Of a stretch of 64,000 nt of DNA, positions 1 through 8,791 are shown in pieces. The stretch's first letter is position 1. The number at the start of each line of letters is the position of its first letter. The position numbers were made by a program, and so were the translations under genes. This DNA comes from Alistipes provencensis (GTDB lineage Bacteria > Bacteroidota > Bacteroidia > Bacteroidales > Rikenellaceae): assembly GCF_900083545.1 (NCBI RefSeq), contig NZ_LT559262.1:1464397-1528396 (forward strand), read 5' to 3'. Under the pieces are notes generated by a model. The model ran no database searches and was not told the origin of the DNA. It saw only the letters and a list, made by a program, of their open reading frames with translations.

Positions 1-16
1 AGATTCTAAAAGTCTA

Positions 17-682
17 TTAAGGTCTTATGTTTGCAAACTCCTGTTCTCGTTCTTTATATTGTTTACGGTGTTCCTTGGAATAACGATGCCGTAATACGAT
101 TGATGCTATAATCGAGACCAAGAATACGCCCAAAGATACCCAGACACTCAAACAGGTCGTGCCTTGATAATATTTGCAGATGTTATCAATCAGTTTTATA
201 CAAACACTAATTGCTATAATCCCAAACGACCAACTGAATATCGGGAGAAGTTCTCCATAAATTCCTTGAACGAACTTATCTTCTTTTCCGAATGGATGAT
301 AGCCATCCGGAAAAATTTTGGGTGTAATTTCTTTCAAGTTGCCGTAATACTTATGTCGGATCGCATAGGTGATGAACTGTTCTTTACGTTGTTGCGTACC
401 TTGATAAAGACATAGACGGTACATGATGACCAGAACGTAAAAGACCGCAGTTGCTGAAAGTAATAAGGCATCCAAAGAAAAATAACCTTCTTTATATAAC
501 TCGCCATAATTTGCTGCAAATTCAATACTGGAATGCAAATAAATATAGCCATATGCCCCGAATACCGCAATCAAAGCTGTTATTAATACAATGATACTGC
601 CGAGGTTCGCATTGTTGTTGATTGCATACTGTTCGTGCAATTGCTTTTCCAATTCTTGTTGCATTTTTTCTTGTGTATTCAT
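17..682 (-). CDS. Hypothetical membrane protein, four predicted TM helices
   Basis: A 221-residue protein that I do not recognise. A short charged, Gln-rich N-terminus is followed by four hydrophobic segments near residues 27-49, 68-92, 148-168 and 178-198, and the C-terminus is rich in Lys, Arg and Glu, so both ends are probably cytoplasmic. It starts 24 bp downstream of the stop of the large surface lipoprotein gene on the same strand, so the two are probably co-transcribed. The segment is AT-richer than the chromosome-like genes beyond position 6000, which fits accessory DNA. No functional inference is possible. Confidence 0.6.
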   Translation of the reverse strand: MNTQEKMQQELEKQLHEQYAINNNANLGSIIVLITALIAVFGAYGYIYLHSSIEFAANYGELYKEGYFSLDALLLSATAVFYVLVIMYRLCLYQGTQQRKEQFITYAIRHKYYGNLKEITPKIFPDGYHPFGKEDKFVQGIYGELLPIFSWSFGIIAISVCIKLIDNICKYYQGTTCLSVWVSLGVFLVSIIASIVLRHRYSKEHRKQYKEREQEFANIRP

Positions 683-706
683 ATTCTGTTTAACTAAAAT
701 ACATAG

Positions 707-3700
707 TTACAATTCGATTTCTTCGATTAACTCGAAAGATTTAGTCCATCCGTCTACTGCTTTATATGCCGATTGACATCCCGTAGGAACGCCTAAATAT
801 GAATATCTGGTTGGATACTCACCTGCAATAAAAGTACCGTTAATAACTTGGTAGTTTGCATAATAATAAGATATAGTAGGTGGTGTTTGAGCTTTACAAT
901 ATATCTTTGAGAAATTTAGGTGAAGAAAGGCGCTCGTTCCAATCCTGTTTATCCTTTCTCCAAGTATCAAATATCCAAAGAATCCACGGCACTTATAGAA
1001 TGCTTGATCTTGTATTGTTGTGACTTTATCTGGAATGACTAAATTTCCTGAAAGTTTCGAACAATTAGCAAATGCGTTCTTTTCTATACGTTCTACATTT
1101 TCTCCGATTTTGATTGTGCCAGACAGTTTGTCGCAATTTTCAAAAGCAGACAGTGAAATCGTTTTTATACTATTTCCGATCGTAAGATTTCCAGAAAACC
1201 TGTTACAATCTTTGAACGCATTATTTCCTAACAATATAACATTGTCAGGTATAGTCAAATCTCCCGTTAACTGGGCTCCTTCAAATGCACTTATCCCAAT
1301 AATTTGGACGCCTTTGCCGAGTTTTAAGATTCCGAGTGCATCAATACCATCAACAGCGAAACCATAAGATGAGAAACAATAATCACCTATTGATATCGTA
1401 GCGTCGGGAATCACGAGATCGCCCCTCAAGGAAGAACAGTTATAAAAAGCGTAATTTCCAATGGATTGTACTTTTTCAGGAATATAGAGCGATGCAATTT
1501 TGGCTTGATAAAATGCCCGGTCGGGAATAGCAGTCAAATGCAATGGTAATAATACTGTTGGTATTGTGCTGTTGGCCAGACAACTTGCCGGAATCGTTGT
1601 ATTGTCTGTTCCCGAAATATCGAGAGCCTTGAGATTTTTCAAGGTTCTGATAAAATCGAAATCGAATGTATTAATCTTACCAGTAATAGTCAGTTCCTCA
1701 ATGATATCCTTGTTTTCGGCGCTGATAAGTTGGTCGAGTGTTCCTGCCGTTGCAACGTGGACGGATTGCGATGTTCCCGATTTCTGCGTAATAAGAATTG
1801 TTTCGGATGTTACACCGAGGGCATCAACCAATCGGATTGTTGAATAACGCACCGACAGTGCCGGATTGGCCGCAATGGTGAATGTCAATGTCTCATCACG
1901 CATCACGGCTCGGGTGCGTGTGTCGGCAACAGAAATCCACGATTTGTCTGTCTCGGGAATCTCGACCGTATAGTCGATATTGGTCGATAGATCGACTGTG
2001 ACCGTACCGCCGCCATAATTGACCGTGTAGGATTTAGTCGTGATGACGATGACACCTTCGACGAAGTTGATCGAACGCATAATCGTTCGTTCCTTACCGT
2101 CGGAAACGAATATCAATACCTCGCTCGGCAGAATCGTACTCGGAGTAGTAATTTCGATGGTTCCGGTTGCAGCATCCGTCTTTTTTACCACAGCCCGGAA
2201 ACCGTCTTGTGCCAATGCCTTGATAACAGTATTTTCATCGGCACCCGTAATCGTGTAACCTATCGAGTAGGTTTTATCGGCCAGTACCCGAATATCCTCT
2301 GTTTCGGTGAATGCAATCGACAGCGGGTGATGTTTGGGTACAGAAACGACCGAATCATCCTGCAATTTGAAATGGATATAATCTTCATCTTGGGTAATTT
2401 CCTTGAAAATCGAAACGGCATCAGTTCCATCTTCGCCTGTGGCTTTGCCCAATTGCGTCCAGTTTGTTCCGTTATCATAGGAAATGTACCAATATCCCTC
2501 TCTGATTTCGAGTTTGGGAGTAATGCCGTCTTTGCCGTTCGCGCCGTCCGTTCCATCTTCTCCATCTGAACCGTTTACACCATCTTTCCCGTCTGTCCCC
2601 TCGGCTTTGATTTTATTACCGCTGTCGTCCGTCAGCCACTTGCCGTCAAGCGTCCAATAATAAACACCGTCGGTATCTTGATTTACTCCGATAACAGGAG
2701 TGTGGCCGTCTTGTCCGTCAGATCCGGGTTTTCCGTCAGACCCATCGGTTCCGTCTTGTCCGTTCTTGCCATGATAGATTGTGATCGGATTGTTTTTGTT
2801 GAATTTGATCGTATAACCGATTTCGGTGCCATCTTGTATGATGGGAGTGATCTCTGTAATATAATCGTTATTTTGCAGGGCAGTGACAATCGTCTGTAAG
2901 GACGAAATGTTGGTATTCATTTGATTACAGAGTGTTTTCAGAGTTTCGAACGCAGACCATGTAGGCAGTTTGATTTGCGTGCCGTTCGATAACGAAAAGA
3001 TTACATAGTCGGAATCGGTTTCATAGTCGATATTCGTGAACATCGAATCACCGCCAATGCCATCTTCGCCGTCTTTTCCATCCTCACCTGTGGCTTTGCC
3101 CAACTGTGTCCAGTTTGTTCCGTTATCATAGGAAATGTACCAATATCCCTCTCTGATTTCGAGTTTGGGAGTAATGCCGTCTTTGCCGTTCGCGCCGTCC
3201 GTTCCATCTTCTCCGTCCGTTCCATCTTCTCCGTCTGCACCATCTTTTCCGTCTGTCCCCTCGGCTTTGATTTTATTACCGCTGTCGTCCGTCAGCCATT
3301 TACCGTCAAGCGTCCAGTAATAAACACCGTCGGCATCTTGCTCGACGCTGATAACAGGAGTATGACCGTCTTGTCCGTCAGCTCCGGGTTTTCCGTCAGA
3401 CCCATCGGTTCCGTCCTGCCCGTCCTTACCATGATAGATTGTGATCGGATCACTTTTACTGAACGAGATCGTATAACCGATTTCTTTTCCGTTTTGCGTA
3501 ATGGGAGCAACTCCCGTAACATAATCATTCTTCTGTAATGCAGTTATAATGGTTTGCAACGATGAAATATTTGTGTTCATCTGTTTACAAAGCTCCTCCA
3601 ACTTGGCAATACGATTTTCCAGATTATCCACACGTCCGGTCAATGCCGAATCGTCATACTCGTCACTGCAACTTGCAAATAACAAAGTGGCAATACAAAA

Positions 3701-3721
3701 TACCGATAGAATTTTTTTCAT
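707..3721 (-). CDS. Surface lipoprotein: duplicated DUF4988/collagen-like modules, BACON-like domain, BspA-type LRR
   Basis: About 1004 residues. The start is placed at the Met of MKKILSVFCIATLL because a lipoprotein signal with lipobox LLFASC follows; the longer open frame adds 25 residues that do not look like a signal. A short coiled segment (about residues 30-70) leads into two near-identical modules (about 45-235 and 265-450), each with GxDGxDG collagen-like runs and a YYWTLDGKWL stretch. A beta-sandwich region resembling BACON (about 560-660) follows, then BspA-type LRR_5 repeats (about 690-960). Such proteins are typically outer-membrane-anchored adhesins or glycan-binding proteins in gut Bacteroidota; the ligand is unknown. 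Confidence 0.8.
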   Translation of the reverse strand: MKKILSVFCIATLLFASCSDEYDDSALTGRVDNLENRIAKLEELCKQMNTNISSLQTIITALQKNDYVTGVAPITQNGKEIGYTISFSKSDPITIYHGKDGQDGTDGSDGKPGADGQDGHTPVISVEQDADGVYYWTLDGKWLTDDSGNKIKAEGTDGKDGADGEDGTDGEDGTDGANGKDGITPKLEIREGYWYISYDNGTNWTQLGKATGEDGKDGEDGIGGDSMFTNIDYETDSDYVIFSLSNGTQIKLPTWSAFETLKTLCNQMNTNISSLQTIVTALQNNDYITEITPIIQDGTEIGYTIKFNKNNPITIYHGKNGQDGTDGSDGKPGSDGQDGHTPVIGVNQDTDGVYYWTLDGKWLTDDSGNKIKAEGTDGKDGVNGSDGEDGTDGANGKDGITPKLEIREGYWYISYDNGTNWTQLGKATGEDGTDAVSIFKEITQDEDYIHFKLQDDSVVSVPKHHPLSIAFTETEDIRVLADKTYSIGYTITGADENTVIKALAQDGFRAVVKKTDAATGTIEITTPSTILPSEVLIFVSDGKERTIMRSINFVEGVIVITTKSYTVNYGGGTVTVDLSTNIDYTVEIPETDKSWISVADTRTRAVMRDETLTFTIAANPALSVRYSTIRLVDALGVTSETILITQKSGTSQSVHVATAGTLDQLISAENKDIIEELTITGKINTFDFDFIRTLKNLKALDISGTDNTTIPASCLANSTIPTVLLPLHLTAIPDRAFYQAKIASLYIPEKVQSIGNYAFYNCSSLRGDLVIPDATISIGDYCFSSYGFAVDGIDALGILKLGKGVQIIGISAFEGAQLTGDLTIPDNVILLGNNAFKDCNRFSGNLTIGNSIKTISLSAFENCDKLSGTIKIGENVERIEKNAFANCSKLSGNLVIPDKVTTIQDQAFYKCRGFFGYLILGERINRIGTSAFLHLNFSKIYCKAQTPPTISYYYANYQVINGTFIAGEYPTRYSYLGVPTGCQSAYKAVDGWTKSFELIEEIEL
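2425..2935 (-). repeat. Second copy of an in-frame intragenic duplication
   Basis: This segment repeats 3075-3590 at an offset of 651 bp at its left end, a multiple of three. It encodes the second DUF4988/collagen-like module of the surface lipoprotein. Long stretches are almost identical in DNA, for example 2441-2566 against 3092-3217. Confidence 0.8.
3075..3590 (-). repeat. First copy of the intragenic duplication in the surface lipoprotein
   Basis: This encodes the N-terminal DUF4988/collagen-like module. It carries extra EDGTDG units compared with the copy at 2425-2935, so the number of short collagen-like units has changed since the duplication. Confidence 0.8.
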
Positions 3722-4014
3722 AGCAACTATTGTTTGAATTGGTTGAACATTCAAATTGTAGTTACCATTCAACTCCCAAATGGTGGATTCAATCAAAAAA
3801 GAAAGTGTGGAGTTGTTTGTTTATCTGACAGGAGGTTCTGACAAAACCCGAATACAAATAAACAATACCCCACACCTGTCTGATATGTTGAGATATGAAC
3901 ATACCAATACAAGTGATGAGTGTTATTGTTATCCTTGTATTCTTGAAAACTGTCAGATTTCCTGTCAAGGATAAAAGCAAAACACTTTCATCAATAATAT
4001 GTTGTTCCCACGGG
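3722..4014 (-). promoter_or_regulatory. Long structured 5' leader of the surface lipoprotein gene
   Basis: About 290 nt separate the predicted transcription start near 4014 from the ATG at 3721. The stretch has no convincing gene. It contains an imperfect stem of about 20 bp (3805-3827 with 3855-3875) and a second stem (TATCCTTG near 3931 with CAAGGATA near 3966). The leader role is inferred from the upstream promoter match; the hairpins are read directly. Confidence 0.45.
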
Positions 4015-4018
4015 AACA
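4003..4018. repeat. 16-bp inverted repeat TGTTCCC-AC-GGGAACA
   Basis: Two perfect 7-bp arms with a 2-bp centre lie immediately downstream of the predicted minus-strand -7 element, at about the expected transcription start. This position suits an operator or a 5'-end hairpin. Confidence 0.6.
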
Positions 4019-4021
4019 CCA

Positions 4022-4051
4022 CAAAGGTATAAAAATGTTTGCTAATATCAA
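4022..4051 (-). promoter_or_regulatory. Sigma-ABfr-type promoter for the surface lipoprotein gene
   Basis: On the minus strand TTG, 19 nt, then TACCTTTG matches the Bacteroidota consensus (TTTG/TTG, about 19 nt, TAnnTTTG) exactly at -7. It points at the 707-3721 gene. Confidence 0.65.
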
Positions 4052-4180
4052 CACACTCAACGGGGTATTGCCGAACAAATTTAACCCGAATATTCCAAAA
4101 AATCACTATTTTACTTTCAGTATCTTCTCAGTATGTTGCCGGTTTTTCCTCTCGATAAATACAAAAAAACGAATCTACCT

Positions 4181-4720
4181 ATGGATTTTCCTACTTACAA
4201 AGTCACCGAACGAACTTATCGATACGGAATTCAAATCCCCGATTCCAATTTCTTCGATTATCTGGTCGGTACCTATGATCTTGTCGTCGATAAAGAGGGT
4301 AAAATATCCCCCTACGATACTTTACGAATTACGAAGATAGATTGTTCCCACCGAGGGATCGAGTCGTTTGCAGGGATCGAATCGTTCCCGAATCTGACCT
4401 ATTTGAATTGCGGATGGAATCCCGTCAAAAAACTCGAATTACGGAATCACTATAAACTGAATTATTTGTTTTGTCCCGGATGTGAATTGTCCCACCTCGA
4501 TATAATGTTGTGTCATTTCCTTACGGTTCTGAATTGCAGGTTCAATCGTCTCCGAACTTTGAATCTCGACTATTGTTATTCCCTACGATTTTTGTCGTGT
4601 TGCAACAATTTACTTAAAACACTCGACGTCACACCTTGTTCCGACTCGATACGGGTCAACCGTAACGACAATCCCGGTCTTTTTGAGATAATACACCGAG
4701 TTCAACAAAGATCAATATAG
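4181..4720 (+). CDS. Small cysteine-rich leucine-rich-repeat protein
   Basis: About 179 residues from the ATG at 4181; an in-frame ATG at 4133 would add 16 residues. I prefer 4181 because an A-rich stretch precedes it, as is usual in Bacteroidota, and because the extra residues form no signal peptide. The C-terminal half contains four consecutive 21-residue LRR units of the form LxxLxCxxNxLxxLxL. No signal peptide or TM segment is visible, so it is probably cytoplasmic. Its 3' end overlaps the convergent integrase by 9 bp. Function unknown; it may be element cargo. Confidence 0.6.
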   Translation: MDFPTYKVTERTYRYGIQIPDSNFFDYLVGTYDLVVDKEGKISPYDTLRITKIDCSHRGIESFAGIESFPNLTYLNCGWNPVKKLELRNHYKLNYLFCPGCELSHLDIMLCHFLTVLNCRFNRLRTLNLDYCYSLRFLSCCNNLLKTLDVTPCSDSIRVNRNDNPGLFEIIHRVQQRSI

Positions 4721-5830
4721 GGGAGGGATACTATTGACTGCCTTTCGTTTCGTTCTGTCAACGACCTTTGCATATTGCATGGTGGTTCCGATATCGGTAT
4801 GTCCCAATATCTCCTTGACGGTATAGATGTCCACCCCGGAGTTCAACAACAAAGTTCCGCAAGTGTGTCTGCTGCAATGGAACGTGATATGTTTGTCTAT
4901 TCCGGCATCTGATACCCATTGTTTCAATACTTTTCGCATTACTGTCTCTGTCGGCATTTGAAACACCGGCTCATTGTTCGTTATCGTACTCCTGTCCGGT
5001 AATTGATAAACTGCATTTTCTGATAGTGGGATATAGTTTTCGACTTTTGTTTTTTTCTGTCGAAAGTTGATGTGCATCGTATTGTCATTCCCGGTTGAAA
5101 TTTGACCCCATTTCAGCGAACTGACATCTGAAAACCTCAAGCCTGTGAAACAGCAAAACAAGAACGATCTTTTTACATCTTCTTTTTTACAAGGAGTGTC
5201 GATTAATAACTTGATCTCCTGTTCGGTAAGATACTCCTTGTGCGCTTGTATCGTTTTTGGCGCATCCACTGATTTCGTCGGGTCTATCGTCAACAATTCG
5301 TCTTTGATAGCTTGGTGAATGACCATCCTCAAGTTTACGAACATATTGTGTTGCGTCGATTTTTTCAATATCGTGGAGGAGTTGATGGATGTTGCATTTG
5401 AAAGATAGTGGATGAATCCATTTAAATACTTAACTGTCACGTCTCTCAACATGATTTTACTCCCTCTGTATTTTTTCAGATGGTATATTAGTGATTGCAG
5501 TGAGGCTTCCATTCCCGTTTTTCCGCATTTACGTTTATTTTCCGCCACACATTCGACATATTGAATCAAATTGACATCGGCTTTGCGGGTTGTAAAGCCG
5601 TGCAGGTCATTAAAGAACTCGACCGTTCGTTGTGCTTTGATGGCATTGGCAAGGCGGAGTGTTTCTTCGTTTTTGAGTTTGTCTGCTTTTGTTTGTTCCG
5701 GAACGAGGTATAATCGCAGGAAATCGTATTGTCGCACTCCTTTGAAGTAAAAGTCTAAATAGAGGGATGTCTGCCCGTTTCGCAATTTTTTATGGCGTAG
5801 CCTAATAATCTCTTTTTCTTTCATATACAT
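4712..5830 (-). CDS. Tyrosine recombinase / site-specific integrase
   Basis: 372 residues with the Bacteroidota integrase layout: an N-terminal arm-binding region (about 1-90), a SAM-like core-binding domain (about 100-200) and a catalytic domain. Visible catalytic elements are the first Arg in CCFTGLRFSDV, the HCSRHTCG box, the LGHTDIGTTMQYAKV box and the terminal Tyr. It lies at the junction between AT-richer accessory DNA on its left and housekeeping genes on its right, so it probably marks the boundary of an integrated element. No excisionase or transfer gene is in view. Family certain; element type unknown. Confidence 0.9.
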   Translation of the reverse strand: MYMKEKEIIRLRHKKLRNGQTSLYLDFYFKGVRQYDFLRLYLVPEQTKADKLKNEETLRLANAIKAQRTVEFFNDLHGFTTRKADVNLIQYVECVAENKRKCGKTGMEASLQSLIYHLKKYRGSKIMLRDVTVKYLNGFIHYLSNATSINSSTILKKSTQHNMFVNLRMVIHQAIKDELLTIDPTKSVDAPKTIQAHKEYLTEQEIKLLIDTPCKKEDVKRSFLFCCFTGLRFSDVSSLKWGQISTGNDNTMHINFRQKKTKVENYIPLSENAVYQLPDRSTITNNEPVFQMPTETVMRKVLKQWVSDAGIDKHITFHCSRHTCGTLLLNSGVDIYTVKEILGHTDIGTTMQYAKVVDRTKRKAVNSIPPLY

Positions 5831-5911
5831 TATAATTTAAATTGTTATTATGTATATTCGAGAAAATCCGAAACGATTCGATTCTAAGGCTGTTTTTTTA
5901 TTGAAAACGGG

Positions 5912-5929
5912 GTAACAGCGGAGTAACAG
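5912..5929. repeat. Short direct repeats GTAACAG upstream of the integrase
   Basis: GTAACAG occurs at 5912-5918 and 5923-5929 (spacing 11 bp), within the 263-bp stretch between the integrase and the deacetylase. Such iterons close to a tyrosine recombinase could be arm-type binding sites; this is inference only. Nothing else convincing lies in 5831-6070. Confidence 0.3.
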
Positions 5930-6093
5930 ATTACGCACAGCGACAAGGAAGGAGAGTCCGCCATCGGCAGATATTATTTTGGCTTTTGGGAACACAAGAC
6001 GGATCAATTGCCGTTCTTTGTGCTTTTTTGACATTGCATGTTTTGGCGGATTCCCTTTCCGATTGTGTAGATTTTCACTATTTTTGCGCCGAC

Positions 6094-6702
6094 ATGCGTT
6101 TTAAGCCACCGAAAATAATCCGGCGCCTGATGCCGGACCTGATCTGGGAGATCGACGACGAGGACGGGGTGTTCCTCACCTTCGACGACGGTCCCACGCC
6201 GGGCGTCACCGAGTGGATACTCTCCACACTGGACAAGTACGATGCCAAAGCGACCTTCTTCGTGCTGGGCAAGAACGTCGAGATGTACCCCGACCTCTAC
6301 AAGCGCATCCTCGACGCCGGGCACAAGGTCGGCAACCATACTTACTCGCATCAGAAAGGCTGGGGCATGAGCCTCGAACGCTATACGGAGGATGTCGATT
6401 TCGCCAACGATCTGGTTCACAGCGAACTGTTCCGCCCGCCCTATGCGCGTATCACCCCGGCGCAGGCGCGTTTTCTGGGCCAGCGCTACAAGTTGGTGAT
6501 GTGGGACATCATCTCGCGCGACTACAACCGCCGCCTCTCGCCCCGCACCTGTTTGAAGAACGTCACGAAATACCTCGCGCCGGGCGCCATCGTGGTGTTC
6601 CACGACAGCGAAAAGGCGTTCCGCAACATGCGTTATGCGCTTCCCCGCACGCTGGAGAAGATTCGGCAGATGGGTCTCAAATGCAAGGCGATAGAGCTCT
6701 GA
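6094..6702 (+). CDS. Polysaccharide deacetylase family protein (NodB domain)
   Basis: 202 residues from the ATG at 6094. The frame opens further upstream, but the NodB domain begins only after this Met and the upstream residues look non-coding. All NodB motifs are visible: TFDDGPTPG (metal-binding Asp pair), NHTYSH (metal His), RPPYAR, MWDIISRDYN and VVFHDSEK. It probably removes N- or O-acyl groups from a cell-surface glycan; the substrate cannot be deduced. A TATTTTTG box at 6079-6086 resembles a -7 element only 8 nt before the ATG, so the message might be nearly leaderless. Confidence 0.85.
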   Translation: MRFKPPKIIRRLMPDLIWEIDDEDGVFLTFDDGPTPGVTEWILSTLDKYDAKATFFVLGKNVEMYPDLYKRILDAGHKVGNHTYSHQKGWGMSLERYTEDVDFANDLVHSELFRPPYARITPAQARFLGQRYKLVMWDIISRDYNRRLSPRTCLKNVTKYLAPGAIVVFHDSEKAFRNMRYALPRTLEKIRQMGLKCKAIEL

Positions 6703-6811
6703 GCGTGTTCTGCGGGCGTTTGCAGCGGGCTGTGGCTCAGGGAATAGGAATTTTCGGATTTTTTTCGTAACTTCGCGCCGCGAAAAAACAACAATTATAA
6801 AATTATATCCT

Positions 6812-7399
6812 ATGACAATTACAGCAGCTGACATCAAGATCGGCATGTGCATCGAAATGGACGGCAAGACGTTCCTCGTAGTCGATTTCCAGCACTGCAA
6901 ACCGGGCAAGGGCCCTGCCTTCGTCCGTTCGAAACTCAAGAATCTGGAAAACGGCCGTGTGCTGGAGAACACGTTCTCGTCGGTAAGCCAGAAGATCGAG
7001 CAGGTGCGTGTCGAGCGCCGTCCCTATCAGTTCACCTATGAGGATGATCTGGGAGCGCATTTCATGCACACCGAGACCTTCGAGGAGATCAACATCGACA
7101 AGGACCTGATCAACAACTATGACCTGATCACCGACGGCCAGATCGTCGAGGTGATGTTCCATACCGAGAAAGAGTCGGTCCTTTCGGCCGAACTTCCCCC
7201 GATCGTGGACATGGAGGTGGTCTACACCGAGCCGGGCATCAAAGGCGATACGGCATCGACCAACTCGCTGAAACCCGCCACGGTAAACTCCGCGACGGCG
7301 AAGGACGGCGCCACGATCCGTGTGCCGCTGTTCATCAACACGGGCGACAAGATCCGCGTCGATACCCGCACCCGCGAGTACTACGAGCGCATCAAATAA
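6812..7399 (+). CDS. efp: Translation elongation factor P
   Basis: 195 residues, close to the usual length of about 188. EF-P binds between the ribosomal P and E sites and rescues stalling at polyproline stretches. The domain-I loop KPGKGPAF is present with Lys33 at the tip position that is modified in other bacteria; whether it is modified here cannot be told. The C-terminal OB domain ends in the conserved GDKIRVDTRTREY. A strong intrinsic terminator follows. A TAACTTCG box at 6768-6775 is a weak -7 candidate. Confidence 0.97.
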   Translation: MTITAADIKIGMCIEMDGKTFLVVDFQHCKPGKGPAFVRSKLKNLENGRVLENTFSSVSQKIEQVRVERRPYQFTYEDDLGAHFMHTETFEEINIDKDLINNYDLITDGQIVEVMFHTEKESVLSAELPPIVDMEVVYTEPGIKGDTASTNSLKPATVNSATAKDGATIRVPLFINTGDKIRVDTRTREYYERIK

Positions 7400-7429
7400 G
7401 GCGTCCGCTGCGGGAAATGCCAAATGCAG

Positions 7430-7468
7430 AGCGCGTTGCAGCCGAACCGGTTGCAACGCGCTTTTTTT
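7430..7468 (+). terminator. Rho-independent terminator after efp
   Basis: An 11-bp perfect stem (7430-7440 with 7452-7462) closes a loop of about 11 nt and is followed by seven T residues. Confidence 0.85.
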
Positions 7469-7483
7469 GATTCCGGGCCTCGC

Positions 7484-8788
7484 TTATCGGCGCAGGTCGA
7501 CGAACTTCACGGACTTGCGGCTCATCTCGGGGAAGTTCATGCGGTGAATGACCGCGCTGTCGTCGACCGCGATCTCGGGGGCGACCCGGATCTTGGCCCG
7601 AAAGCGGTCTTTCAGCTCTTTGACCACGTCGAAATCCGGCCCGGGTTTCAGCCCGACGCGCACGGTGATGCGGTCCTTGTCGTTCTCGTCGTTGGACAGC
7701 TCGACGATGTAATTCTCGAGGTAGGGGACGTTGTCCAAGATGTCGAACAACGCCGGCGGGTACAGGGTCGTTCCCTTGTATTTTATCATCTGGCCCTTGC
7801 GCCCGATCACGGGACTCAGCCGCAGCGTGTTGCGCCCGCAGCGGCAGGGCTCTGGATAGCCGTAGCACAGGTCTCCGGTCTTGAACCGCAGCAGCGGCAT
7901 TCCGCGCACGCCGAGCGTGGTTATCGTCACCTCCCCGGCTTCGCCTTCGGCTACGGGACGGTCCTTTTCGTCGAGCAGTTCGACGATGATCAGTTCGGGT
8001 TGGAGATGCCCGCCGCAGCCGTGGTCGCACTCCGTGAACGAACTCTGCATTTCGGTCGATGCGTAGGTCGTGTAGAGCTTCAGGCCGGGCCATTTCGACG
8101 CGATCTGCTGTCCGAGGACGTTGAGCGTCATGTCCGGATTGCGGAGCGATTCGCCGATGCAGACCGCTTTGCGGAGTGACGAGGCGTTGTGGTCGATCCC
8201 GTTGTGTTCGGCATAGGCGATCAGCTTGGTCAGGAACGACGGAACGACCATGCAGAATGAGGGGCGTATGCGGGCGATGGTGTCCCATTGCAACTCGGGA
8301 ATGCCGTTCCCGACGCGGATGATGCCGCATCCCAGTTCGCGGGCGCCCATGAAGTAGGCCAGTCCGGCCATGAACCGCCGGTCGAGGGTCGTCATCAACT
8401 GCATGACGTCATCGGGGGTTATCCCGGCGGTGGAGAACGAGAGGTATTCGTTATAGGCGAGCCGTTGGAGGTCGCTCTCCGTCAGGGCGAACGTCACCGG
8501 GTCGCCCAGTGTCCCGGAGGTCGTCACATAGTCGACGATCTCGCGTTTGGGGACGCACAGGAAGGCTTCGTTATGCCGTTGCAGGTCCTCCTTGGTCGTC
8601 ACCGGGAGCTGCTGCAGCTCCTCGATGCGGCGTATCGCCGTGGGGTCGACCCCCGCCCGGCGGAACAGCCCGCTGTAAAACGGCGAATGTTCCTGCAGGT
8701 AAATGAGTTCTTCCTGCAGGCGTTCTTCCTGCCAGACTTTGATCTTGTCCGAAGAGGCGAACTGGATCGCCGGATTCCGTTGTATCAT
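7484..8788 (-). CDS. AMP-dependent acyl/aryl-CoA ligase (phenylacetate-CoA ligase family)
   Basis: 434 residues, the usual PaaK length. The adenylation motifs are visible: the phosphate loop TTSGTLGDPVTF, YASTE and the hinge-region FKTGDLC. A cysteine set (CDHGCGG, PCRCGR) resembles the metal-binding Cys found in many PaaK proteins. It lies last in the pigment operon. It probably adenylates an aryl carboxylic acid such as 4-coumarate made by the ammonia-lyase and transfers it to an ACP or CoA to prime polyene synthesis. The starter role is inferred; the family is certain. Confidence 0.85.
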   Translation of the reverse strand: MIQRNPAIQFASSDKIKVWQEERLQEELIYLQEHSPFYSGLFRRAGVDPTAIRRIEELQQLPVTTKEDLQRHNEAFLCVPKREIVDYVTTSGTLGDPVTFALTESDLQRLAYNEYLSFSTAGITPDDVMQLMTTLDRRFMAGLAYFMGARELGCGIIRVGNGIPELQWDTIARIRPSFCMVVPSFLTKLIAYAEHNGIDHNASSLRKAVCIGESLRNPDMTLNVLGQQIASKWPGLKLYTTYASTEMQSSFTECDHGCGGHLQPELIIVELLDEKDRPVAEGEAGEVTITTLGVRGMPLLRFKTGDLCYGYPEPCRCGRNTLRLSPVIGRKGQMIKYKGTTLYPPALFDILDNVPYLENYIVELSNDENDKDRITVRVGLKPGPDFDVVKELKDRFRAKIRVAPEIAVDDSAVIHRMNFPEMSRKSVKFVDLRR

Positions 8789-8791
8789 CTG

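Noticed and set aside
3789..4106. 105-residue minus-strand frame in the lipoprotein leader
   Set aside because: No motif, spans the promoter and palindrome, and sits in AT-rich hairpin-bearing DNA; treated as leader.
5837..6034. 65-residue open frame directly upstream of the integrase on the same strand
   Set aside because: No recognisable motif, lies over the AT-rich integrase leader and direct repeats, and overlaps the deacetylase promoter region; more likely leader DNA than a gene.
6094..6702. Deacetylase as cargo of the integrated element
   Set aside because: It lies beyond the integrase on GC-rich DNA in line with efp, so it looks chromosomal.
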